From Anisodus tanguticus (Eukaryota; Streptophyta; Magnoliopsida; Solanales; Solanaceae), in assembly GCA_034509755.1 (NCBI GenBank), contig CM067547.1, forward strand, positions 49,192,859 through 49,256,858: DNA of 64,000 bases, written 5' to 3'. A program made the position numbers and the translations under genes. How positions within the stretch are numbered: the first letter of the stretch is position 1; every line of letters begins with the position of its first letter. Of this stretch, positions 1 to 10,300 are shown in pieces. Under the pieces are notes generated by a model, which had not been told where the DNA came from, did not search any database, and was given only the letters and a program-made list of their open reading frames with translations.

Positions 1-54
1 TGGTGACAAATGAAAAAAAATGACCTCATTTCAACGAGAAAATAACAGGGTGGC

Positions 55-1160
55 AGATTTGCATGAATTATCACAAGTTGAACGAGGCCACTAGAAAATA
101 TCACTACCTGATTCCATTTATTGATCAAATGCTGGACAGATTGGCTGGACAAGAGTTCTATTGCTTCCTTGATGGATATTCATGTTATGATCATATAGCT
201 ATTGTTCCTGAAGATCAGTAGAAGACCACATTTACATGCCCATACGATACATATGTTTTCAAGAGAATGTCGTTCGACTTATGCAATGCACCGATGACTT
301 TTCAAAGGTGTATGATGGAAATATTTTCTGAAATGGTGGAGGACTTTATGGAAGTGTTCATGGGTAACTTCTCTATATTCGGGAGCTCTTTCGCAGCATG
401 TCTGAAAAAATCTAGATCGGGTCCTTGCAAGATGTGAAGAGACTAACTTAGTGTTAAATTGGGAGAAGTGTCACTTTATGGTCTGAGAGGGTATTGTCCT
501 CGGGGATAAAGTGTCGAAAACAGGCCTAGAAGTTGATCATTCTAGAGTGGAATTATTGAGAAACTGCCACCCATTGTGTCTGTAAAGGTGGTACGTAGTT
601 TTATTAGGCACACAAAATTCTACAGATGGTTTATCAAGGAATTCTCCAAAATATCTAGTACAATGTGTAAGTTGTTGAAGAAGGAGGTAAAGTTTGAGTT
701 CAACGACGTTTTTCTGAAAGCGTTTGAGAAGTTGAAGTGAAGGTTGGTGACTGCACCCATAATAATAGCACCAGATTGGAACTTTCCATTTGAATTGATG
801 TGCGGTGCTAGTGATAATGCAATAGGGGTTGTTCTAGGTCAGAGAAAAAGAAGATTTTTCACTCCATTTATTATGCCAGCAAGACGTTGGACGCTGCTTA
901 GATGAACTACACGGTAACTGAAAATGAGATACTAGTATGCTTTTGATAAGTTTCGGTCTTACCTTGTGGGAACTCATGTCACGATATATATAGATCATTC
1001 CGCTCTCCGATACTTATTTAACAAGAAAGATGCGAAACCCAGGCTGATTTGGTGAATTCTCTTAATAGAAGAATCTGATATAGAAATTAAAGATCGTAAA
1101 GGGACAGAAAATCAGGTTGCATATCACCTTTTGCGATTAGAGAACTACGATCATGTGATT
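55..1160 (+). pseudogene. Ty3/gypsy reverse transcriptase and RNase H, broken
   Basis: The RT fingers and palm are visible: KLNEATRKYHYLIP near 80-120, then FLDGYSCYDHIAI near 160-205, which holds the first catalytic aspartate. An in-frame TAG follows at about 220. The palm signature, normally FMDD in this family, reads FMGN at about 360-370, so both aspartates of the catalytic pair are replaced. The RNase H start, with PFELMCGASDNAIGVVLGQ at about 785-840, still has its first aspartate. Further stops and shifts follow. The protein cannot be active. Confidence 0.8.
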
Positions 1161-1389
1161 GAATATGGACAGATCCGAGAAGCCTTTTCTGATGAGCAAC
1201 TCTTTGCTATTCCAGACGCTGAAGTGCCTTGGTATGCGATATTGTGAACCTGATAGTGAGTGGGATCTACCCACCTGAAATGACCACTCAGCAACAGAGA
1301 AAGAGAAAGCTATATCATGACTCGAATTTCTACATATGGGATGAACCATATCTATTCAGGCAAAGTCCCGATCAACTAGTTAGAAGATG

Positions 1390-2500
1390 CATCTCGCAAA
1401 TAGAGGTACATAAAGTATTGAAGAGTTGCCATTCGTCCCCATATGAAGGGCATTTCGGAGGTGATTGCACTACATCGAATGTATTGCAATCGGTTTCTAC
1501 TGGCCCACGTTATTTAAGGATGCACACGTGTTTGCCAAAAATTATATAGATGTCAACGAACGGGCAACATTTTGAGGAAGAATGAGATGCCTTTGAACAA
1601 CATCTTTGAGGTAGAAATATTCAACATCTGTGGCATTTATTTCATGAGACCATTCCCACCATCGTATGACAATAAATATATCTTACTTGTAGTGGATTAT
1701 GTGTTGAAATGGGTAGGGGTAGTCCTTCTTCCCACCAATGATACAAAAGTAGTGGTGAATTTTATGCGGAAAAATATATTTGCAAGATTCGGCACTCCGA
1801 GGGCGATGATTAGTGATGGGGGTGCATATTTTTGCAATCAGTTGATGAGGCACCTCTTGGCAGAATATTGAATGAAGCACAATGTTTTCTATTGCTTACC
1901 ACCCGCAAACATATGGACAAGTCGAAGTGTCCAACTGAGAGGTAAAACAGATCTTGGAGAAAACAGTGAATGTGCAGAAGAAAGATTGGGCAGCCAAGCT
2001 AGATAATGCTTAATGGGTACTGGATAACATACAAAATGCCTATTAGGACTTCTCCCTACAAGCTAATTTATGGGAAGACATGTCATCTGCCGGTCGAGCT
2101 GGAACATAAAGCTTATTGGGCGATGAAAAAGCTCAATCTCGATATGAGCTTGGCAGGTGAGAAACGATTACTGCAGCTCCACGATCTAGATGAATTCAAG
2201 TTGGAGGCGTATGAAAATGTCAAGCTGTACAAGGAGAAGTCTAAGAAGTGGCACGATAAGCATATTCAACATCGAGAGTTTGCGCCAGGGCAACATGTAC
2301 TCTTGTTCAACTCTAGGTTGAGGTTATTCTCTGGTAAGCTAAAGTCTCATTAGTTAGAACCATTTGTTGTGATGAGAAGCATGCCTCATGAAGGGGTGGA
2401 AATACAAACATTAGATGGGGCATGCACGTTCTTGGTTAAAGGTCACTGCCTTAAGCATTATTGGGGCGGAGATATTGAAAAGGAGGAGCATGTGCTCCTT
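1390..2500 (+). pseudogene. Ty3/gypsy integrase, broken
   Basis: A zinc-binding-like segment (HKVLKSCHSSPYEGHFGG) lies at about 1400-1460. The core at 1572-1871 contains CGIYFMRPFPPSYDNKY, where the family normally has aspartate in the G-I-D-F block; here it is tyrosine, so the first catalytic acid is lost. The second acid survives in ISDGG, followed by a frameshift. The glutamate block is recognisable as QVEVSN near 1920. The C-terminal segment (2006-2353) ends GKLKSH and then TAG where a tryptophan codon is expected. The reading continues to about 2510. A decayed gene. Confidence 0.8.
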
Positions 2501-2744
2501 AATGATGATTAGCGGAGAGACTTGCGTTGTGCAACGATGTTAAATCAGGCGCTTCACGAGAGGCAACCCGTGCTGTTGTAATAAAAGATATAAAAACAAA
2601 TAAAAAATAAGAAAAAAAATAGTTGTGCCATGACGTTAACTTCTGCGCTGGTTGGGAGGTAACCCAATTTTTTAAAGTAGTTTGTTCATGGTTGCAGGAC
2701 TTGGGAAGGAAATGAAACTAAAAAATTCATCCAGGTAGAGATCT

Positions 2745-2915
2745 GCGGCACCTCCGCGTCGCGGTTGGTGCCGCGGATGAGTAAAAAATGTACTGAAGAC
2801 GGTTTTGCACGGGGCACCTCCGCATCGCGGGTGGTGTTGCAGATAAGAGAAAAAAGTGCAGAGGGCTGACCTGCACGCGGCACCTCCGTCGCGGGTGGTG
2901 GCACGCGGTTTGGCC
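2745..2915 (+). repeat. 66-bp GC-rich tandem repeat, three degenerate units
   Basis: Units begin at 2745, 2811 and 2877, exactly 66 bp apart, each opening with G(C/G)GGCACCTCCG followed by a GGTGG(T) block. The third unit is truncated at about 2915. It lies downstream of the gypsy pol and is much richer in GC than its surroundings. It is probably part of the element's 3' untranslated region. Confidence 0.75.
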
Positions 2916-3720
2916 TAGTCCAATTTTTTTTTGTAAGTTCTTTAAAAATAAGCGGACGGACACCTTGGGTTGCTCATTCTCTCTCTCAAAAACTTTCTCC
3001 TAAGAACTAAACCCTTCCTCTCCCCCTTTTCAATCAACACTCCATCACCAAGAAATTCATCCATCACATCCACCACTACACTCACAAGGTAAGTGTTCCA
3101 ACCCTAGAATCATGAATTTACCTTTCCCTTCTCCATAATTCTTGAGTTTTATGAATTAGTGCACACTAGGGTTGTTGATGTTGGTCGAATCTGGGCGGGG
3201 ATCGGTATTCTTGTGCTTGTTTTTGATGCTTAGGGCTAGAATCACTATTTCCCATTGGAAAAAGATGTTTCACAACCTCCATTGTTGCCAAACTTGAAAG
3301 GGCAGTTCTATGCCTACAAGATGTTCACTATAATGCTTAAATGAAGTTTTTTGTGAAATTGTGTAGTCTTGAGTAGCAATGTAACATTAAACAACTAAAC
3401 GAACCCTTGAGCATCAATTTGAACTAAAAATTTGAGGGATTGAAAAGAAAGTTTGAAGAGGGGAAATTTGAGAAGTCTTCCAACCTTTGCCCTTAAATCA
3501 TGAAATCGCCAATTCACTTAAAGTTGTGGATGGTCGGAGATATGAAGAGTGGACGATGGTGTTTGGTTGTGGTTTTGCCGGGGTTGGAGGGGGAAGGAGA
3601 TAGCGGCGTTGTGGTTCTCGTTCGCCGTCAGTGGTTGTTTGTCGGCGACTTGGCGGTGGTCGGAGGTTGCTTATGTTCGCCGGAGCAGAAGAAGACAAAG
3701 AGTTTGCTGGAAGTGTCTAG

Positions 3721-3866
3721 CCACCGCCAACAAACTAGATTTAGGGTTTCAGTAGCAATAGGAGGTGAGAGAGGGGGAGGTGAACTAGATCTAGGGTTAT
3801 GCCGACATTTTTGGCCACCGTCAACGAACTAGATCTAGGATTTCGATAGCATTAGGAGGCAGATAA
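3721..3866. repeat. 94-bp-period direct repeat (two copies)
   Basis: The block CCACCGCCAACAAACTAGAT at 3721 recurs in diverged form (CCACCGTCAACGAACTAGAT) at 3815. In each copy it is followed by (C/T)TAGG(G/A)TTTC and a GCA(A/T)TAGGAGG motif. It is a local tandem duplication in non-coding DNA. Confidence 0.7.
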
Positions 3867-4046
3867 GAGAGAGAGGATGAGGATTTACCCTGCGACGGAT
3901 GTATAGTGGCGGGGAGCGACGCGATAGAGAGGGAGGAGGCTGAGTCATTTTTGTAAGATTTAGAAAAGTGAGTCAATTTTGATAATGTTGTTACACTAAT
4001 TAACATACAGTGTAATTAAGCCATTTCTATTACCCACTTAGGCTCT

Positions 4047-4090
4047 TACCCGTACCCGTACCCGTACCCGTACCCGTACCCGTACCCGTA
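4047..4090. repeat. (TACCCG)7 hexanucleotide microsatellite
   Basis: Seven perfect TACCCG units run from 4047 to 4088, followed by TA and then degenerate GAACCCGAACCC. It is not the plant telomere unit (CCCTAAA). It lies about 240 bp upstream of the SAM gene start codon. Confidence 0.9.
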
Positions 4091-4325
4091 CTTGAACCCG
4101 AACCCAATTCCGGGAAAATACTATTTTAGACGTAACATCGCGCTAATTTCGATTTTCCCTCCTCTAGTTATCCCTTCAGGGAAAAATATTTATCTGCCAA
4201 AACAACCTTTTTTGCACCACTTCCAATTTTCAGTTTGTACCATTTCGTGTATTTTTGTACAGAATTAGGGTTAGGGTTCCGAGCTTTGAGTTGAGTTTGG
4301 GGATTGATTCCAATTTCCAAGTAAG

Positions 4326-7300
4326 ATGTATGCTGATCGGGTGGAGGCAGTAACCAGGAGGTCTATAAAAGAAAGGATTAATGACAATGCTGCTCACCGG
4401 ACACAAATTTCTGGCAAAAGGTCTTCCCATCACTACACATGCTATTACTTTGTGGCTATGTGTCTGACCTTATTATAAAGTATTCTTTTTAAAACGGTTA
4501 GGGGTGAGAGTTTTCTACCTAAATTATCATCAACTAATTTACAAAACACACCTCAGCTGTCAGTTATTCACTTTTTCTATCTTAACTATCACCAATTAGT
4601 TTGCAAAACATATCTCATTAAAAGTGAACAACTCATAGTTGAGGTGTGTTTTGCAAACTAGTTGTTAATAGTTTAGGTAGGAAAAGGGAACATCTACAAC
4701 TCATAGTTGAGGTGTGTTTTGCAAACTAGTTGTTAATAGTTTAGGTAGGAAAAGGGAACATCTCATAGTTGAGATGTGTTTTGCGAATGATTGGTAATAG
4801 TTTAGGTAGTAAACTCAAAAAAATGATATGGTTAAAAACACACTCGGTGCCGAGTATAACTTTTTCACGAGTTTCACATCCCAACTATCATTTGTTCACT
4901 TTTCTTAGCTAAACTATCGCATTAAAACACAATCGAAGCTGACTAGGCCATCTATCCGTTGTTCCCTTTTCTACCTGAACTATTACCATCTACTCAACTA
5001 GGTGTGTTTTAATAGATAGCTGGTGATAGTTGAGGTAGGAAAAGGGAACAACGAATAGCTGGGCGTGAAACTCGCTAAAATGTGATAGTTTGGATGTGTT
5101 TTTGACCATTATCTCTATTTTCTCTTAAAAAAATGTTCTACTGTATGTGTTTCGAGCTTCAAGAGCACCAATTGCTGCTTTGTTGCAGTAGGTGCGAACT
5201 TAGAATAAATCTTCAATTATTTTTTTATTTGTTCAATTATATATATGTGGTTTAAGCAGCAGGCGGTCTTGCAACATTGTTTAATTTTGTGTGTGAATTT
5301 GGTTAAAATGCGAACTTAGAAATAAATCTTTAGTATTTTCTCCCCACATTTATTCAATTATGAAGAAATGCATTGTAAGACTGCATACAATAGACCCTTG
5401 TGGTCGGGCCCTTCCTCGGACCCCGCACATAGCGGGAGCTTAGTGCACCGGGCTGCCCTTTTATTTATTCAATTATATATGTGATTTAAGCTGCAGGTTT
5501 TGCTGCACTAATGCGCAAATATCTGTGTGTGCATTTGGTTAGATATATTGCTTAGTAGTTTAAATCATAGAGGTTATTCGATACCTCGAAACCATGTGAC
5601 CTGTCACCATGTCATTAAAGGAGTAATTATGCCATTGCTTCTTACTGGAAAAAAATACTCTCTTCTTCTTTTTGAGTATCACAGGAGAGACGTCTAGTTA
5701 GCATTTAAACTTTCACTAGCTCACTATTTATCGTGATCTAATTTATTTTGGACTCTAAGAGCTCCGTAAGTAATGGATGGAATTTGTTTAATTAGATTTG
5801 GGTATCCAGTTCGATTTTAGCTGGTTATTTTGTTTATTTCCCTTAAAAGAGTGCCAGCTCTGATCAGATAAAGGCATGGAAAGATTCTTGTGATGGTTGA
5901 ATTTGTTTTATCGAATGCTTCATAGATGCTTAGTTGGGTTTCCCCTTATTGCTTGTTTATTGTGTCCTAGAATTGGAAATTTAAAAAATAATTTGGAGGC
6001 GTGGAGTTAATGTAGATTGATTTGATGCTTGATGTTTCATTAGCATTAAAAAAAATTATGCATAATACTATGAATTAAGCTGACAAAAAGTGGCATCTTG
6101 TTATGTTGCAACCGTTATTTGTCATGAGTAAGTTTATGATATGAATCTATTTATCTTCATAGCTCAAAGCCTTTTCGTAAAAGAAAACTCTTATTAATCT
6201 TTTTGTTAATAGCTGTAATTCATTTTCAGGCATTGAGAAGAGGATGACAAATGGGTACATGACCTTTATCAGCCGGATGAACTTGAAGGATCAAGTATGT
6301 GGTGTTGGAGAACCACACTATTCATATATCAGTTTCTTTTAAATGAACGGGCAGTATACTTTTGAGTTCTGCAGCAGAAGGTTGATTTTTGTTTTGTTGT
6401 GCGCTTGTATAGATCAGAGAGTTGGTACAAAGGATCTTCGTCTCAAACTCCAACGAAGAAGTATCCAACAAGCTACTCAAATCATAAAGGGTTCTTTATC
6501 TGGTGGTACGAGGGATCTGCGGGAAAAGCTTTCTGGTACTGTATACTCGCAAACAGTGAAAACTGATGCCCCCAAAACGAAGCTAAATGCAATTCCTGAA
6601 GTAAGCAAACCTGCCAAGAGAAGTGTCACAGCTGAAGCTCCTGCCTCAGAGACCAAAAATGTTGCCCGCAAAGTTTCTAAGAAGAAGTCCCAGCAGAAGG
6701 CAAGTATATCTCACTTACTCAGATTACTTTACAAACGAGATCCTTGCTGCTAGAAATTGTGCAATCCGTTCAAAATTTCACAATCAGGGCAAAAGAATGA
6801 GTGTGAGAATGTATATAGGCTCTATTTGTTTGGTTAATGCTTCATGGAACGTTATGTTGTTACTAAAACAAAACATGCCTTAAAGAAAGTTCCAGCAAAG
6901 TTTCTAGGAAGAAGCCCAGCAGAAGGCAAGTATATCTCACTTATTCAGATTACTTTTACAAACGAGATCCTTGGTGATAGAAATCGTGCAGCCCGTTCAA
7001 AATTTCGCAATCAGGGTAAAAGAATGAGTGTGAGAATGTATTTAGGCTCCATTTGTTTGGTTAATACTTAATGGAATGTTATGTTGTTCTAAAACAAAAC
7101 ACGCCTTAAATAAAGCCACCATCAGAGAAGGGTAAAGGAAGGTCTTAGACAAAAATAGCATGTTTTCATGACCACCATATTCCTTAGTCTTAACATATTT
7201 AAGTGTTTAAAATACTTAAATTTGATGCTGTCGATGTTGGATGTTGTTTTCCTTGTAGCTATTGCGTGAAAGTTCGGAAAGTATTGTGCTTATAGAAGTC

Positions 7301-10300
7301 CTCAGGTATAGTATTAGAATGGTGTGACATGTAATCAGATGCCCAGTGTAGATGGCTGCTAAATTTGTAAATATCTATTAGTCGTCACTTTATTTGTGCG
7401 GTCCATAGCAACTTCGGTTTCTTGCTTATCATTCACTTTCTTAGTTGAGTCTGCCGGAAGATTTAAAGACTTCATTGTTGTGTATGTGTATGCTGTGGGT
7501 AGGAATGATATATGCTTCCTGGACTTCTCAATATGGCTGGAGTAACTTTGCTGCGGACACTACAGTACACTGTCAAGTCTTCATTATAAGAGCCTACTTG
7601 CAATACATTCTTTCCAGGGACTGAACTACATGTATATAGTTTGCTTTATCGTTATTCCCAGTTTGATACATGTGCTTTCTGGACATACTTATTCTGTTTT
7701 GTTGTGTATATGTATGCTGTGGCGTGACAGTATTGATTCTTGACTCAATTTTTTGGGATAATTTTTGGAATTTGAATTTTTGGGATCATGTTGATCACTA
7801 ATTGATCACAAATGAATTGATTACAAAATATGGCAGGCGGGTATTGGCGGGTGACGGATATCCACTTGGGTGGTGGAGCGGGTGTGGATTTAGGAATATA
7901 CCCGCCTAGGCGGGTATGGATGTTGAAAATTGTACCCGCCACGGGTGGCGGGTATAAAATTTTCTGGCGGGTGCCGGTGCGGGGGAGGGGGTACCCGCAC
8001 CCGCCCCGCCCAATTGCCATCCCTAGCTGTTGGTTGGAGTGGTATATGCTTCCTGGATTCTTTAAAATGGCTGGAGTGCCTTATTCTGACTTGTTCCTAC
8101 CTTGGTATGGGTAAGGTCTGCGTACACTCTAGTATGTTGTTGTTGTTGGCTGGAGTGACTTGTTGACACAACATTACACAGTGAAGACTAGTGGAGACTT
8201 CATTTTCCAGGATCCGACTTGCAATACATGTCTTGGGCCGAACCACATCTGTAGAAATTACTTTATGTTTCTTCCTTGTTTGATACAAATGCTTTCTGGG
8301 TGTACTTATTTTATTTTGTTGTGTATGCCTATGATGAGGGTAGGAATTGTTTATGCTGCCTGAACTCTTCAATGTGGCTGGAGTAACTGGGTGAATAGGT
8401 AAAGTTTATAAGATAACATTGAGTCATTGTCTCTGGTGTCTGATAAGGTTTATGACCCACCTTTAACCTGAGATTACACCGGTGCGGGTAATTCAATATA
8501 CTTTTCCAAGAAAGCAAAGCTAAGACGTCTCCCCACCTTTCTACCAACTGTTCAGTGTTCACTTCCTCTAAGTGAGCTATCCCGATCAACTAGTTAAATA
8601 AATGGAAGCCAGAAAAGTTATTGCAAATACAAACGAATATGCTTGGTCAACATTATGTTGGTAAGATCATTTAAATGGAGTGTCTTCACCCCAGGAAGAT
8701 GATTATCCACATATATAAGCACTTTCTAGTGCTAATGCGTTCTTGCCAAGGAGGGGAACATACCTCTTAAAGATCTCAGTTTAAGATCGATGGTGAATGA
8801 GAAGTACTCCACCTTATTATTATTGTTATTTAATTTTATTGACTCGGGAAAGATATTCTAGTGGAAAGGACCCTCCACCTTCAACAATGAGATTGGGGGT
8901 TCAAGCTACCAAACAAAGCAAATTGGGAAAGGACCACAGTTGCCTCCTTGTCCCAGAGGAAGGTGGGGGTAAGGTTAACCATAGTTAAAAAAAGGGTATC
9001 CAACCTTTTATACTTTCTAGTGCACTACTATAGCTGAGAAGCCAGAATTAGAATAGGTGTATGGAGCTCAAGGAGGCTTTAGTGAAGGATGAAGAAAAGT
9101 AATGCTTATGTATGAGGGGAAGTTCCAGTCACTAGATTAGGATTGATCGCAGGTGGGATTCTAAAGGATTTTTTGCTTCTCTCGAATTCGCACTATGCAC
9201 ATTTTATTTACTGATTTCTGCGGTTGGTGGTGAAGTATTCATGTATGAAACTTGAGGTAGTGGATTTAGTTGAGGGAAAAAAGGTGCTGAATATCAACCA
9301 GCTTGTGCATTCCATTGTTATCAAACAGGTGACAGATCCTCAAGTCAGAGCGAAGACATCAAATGCTCTGTTGTGCCCAAAAAAGGGAACATAATGTGCA
9401 ATTGAGCTGAAAATATTTATACGACTGGGGATTTTCATGAGCAAAGTCTAAACCACTTATGTCACGAACCCAAAATCATTTAGTTGTGCGGGCACCTACC
9501 AATTCCCACCTCGGTAGGCGAACCTGCCCCTTAATCGTTAATTCAACAACAATAAGGTAAATAGAACAAAATAAATGGGAGACTAAATTATAAATAACAT
9601 AAGTACAGAGGTACAACAATAAGGAGTCTGGTCTATGGCAGTACAAGAGCCACTGCTATATGTGATACAAGTCTGGATATGAGTACATGAATTACCGATA
9701 AAATACTGTCTCGAAGAAACCTAATGAGACAAATAATAAAAGAGACCAGGCTACGCATCCGTCCGTGTGCTCACCCTAGATGTTCGTTAGCAAGTCCGCG
9801 GGAATCCGCCACGAGGAGGGGAAGTATATACCGTCACGTACTCTGCATCCATAAAAGAATGCAACAAGGTAGTATCAGTACAAACGCTATGTACCGGTAG
9901 ATATCATAGGCCGACAACAGCTAGTTAACATATATAAAGGAAGAGACTGAAGAATAGACATGCTCGCGATCAAGTACAAACACTACCACAATAAAGGAAG
10001 TTAACAAACCAAGTAAAAGTATCGTGTCAGAATCCAAGCAATATATGAGTGTTGTGATGAGTGAATATGCAATGCAATGCTCTGGCCCAACCTAGAGATG
10101 ACTCTACCACCTACCACACCGCTAGCCATTCCGCACATAACTCAGAGATGACTACGCTATCAACATGTCACAAGAATCACATATGTTTCTTTCTCACTTA
10201 TCACCATCACGCCAATCATAGGTAATATTAATGTATCATAGAAATGGGGATGAATGCAATGCAAATGACAATATCCAATGTATCATATCAATCTCAATCG

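Larger units (their letters stand above)
1..2510 (+). mobile_element. Ty3/gypsy retrotransposon pol remnant (Athila/Tat-like)
   Basis: Read across frames, this stretch encodes the pol order reverse transcriptase, RNase H, integrase, with many stops and frameshifts. Recognisable blocks are the RT start around 55-400, RNase H around 760-1000, the integrase zinc-binding region around 1400-1480, the integrase core at 1572-1950 and the integrase C-terminal segment at 2006-2500. RT before integrase places it in Ty3/gypsy. The wording of the conserved blocks and the GC-rich post-pol tail resemble Athila/Tat-type elements, but lineage is a judgement by eye. The 5' part lies outside the window and no LTR is identified on the right. 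It is dead. Confidence 0.85.
2916..4325. other. Post-pol transposon debris and region upstream of the SAM gene
   Basis: Roughly 2916-3420 continues the gypsy tail: a pyrimidine-rich stretch near 2975-3080 followed by AT-rich sequence without reading frames. From 3421 to 3950 the sequence is GC-richer with open frames on both strands, but these have no recognisable domain and I do not call them genes. From 4110 to 4325 is the probable promoter and 5' untranslated region of the SAM-domain gene; no convincing TATA box was identified. Confidence 0.5.
7479..8400. repeat. About 224-bp tandem repeat array, interrupted by two insertions
   Basis: TGTGTATRTGTATGCTGTGG occurs at about 7479 and 7703, with a diverged copy at about 8319. 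Each is followed by TATGCTTCCTGGA and GGCTGGAGT blocks, and GCTTTCTGG(A/G) lies before the next unit. The 7703 unit is 616 bp long. Removing the insertion at 7724-8025 with one 8-bp duplication, and the one at 8083-8147 with one 14-bp duplication, leaves about 227 bp, matching the first unit. Confidence 0.75.

Noticed and set aside
1..2510. Endogenous pararetrovirus
   Set aside because: An integrase core and C-terminal region follow RNase H, and movement or coat protein motifs are absent, so it is a Ty3/gypsy retrotransposon.
3498..3832. Overlapping open frames of 66-110 codons on both strands upstream of the SAM gene
   Set aside because: Open because of local GC content; no domain, no splice support, and the region contains a local duplication.
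4047..4090. Telomere-like array
   Set aside because: The unit is TACCCG, not CCCTAAA or the known Cestrum variant; an ordinary microsatellite.
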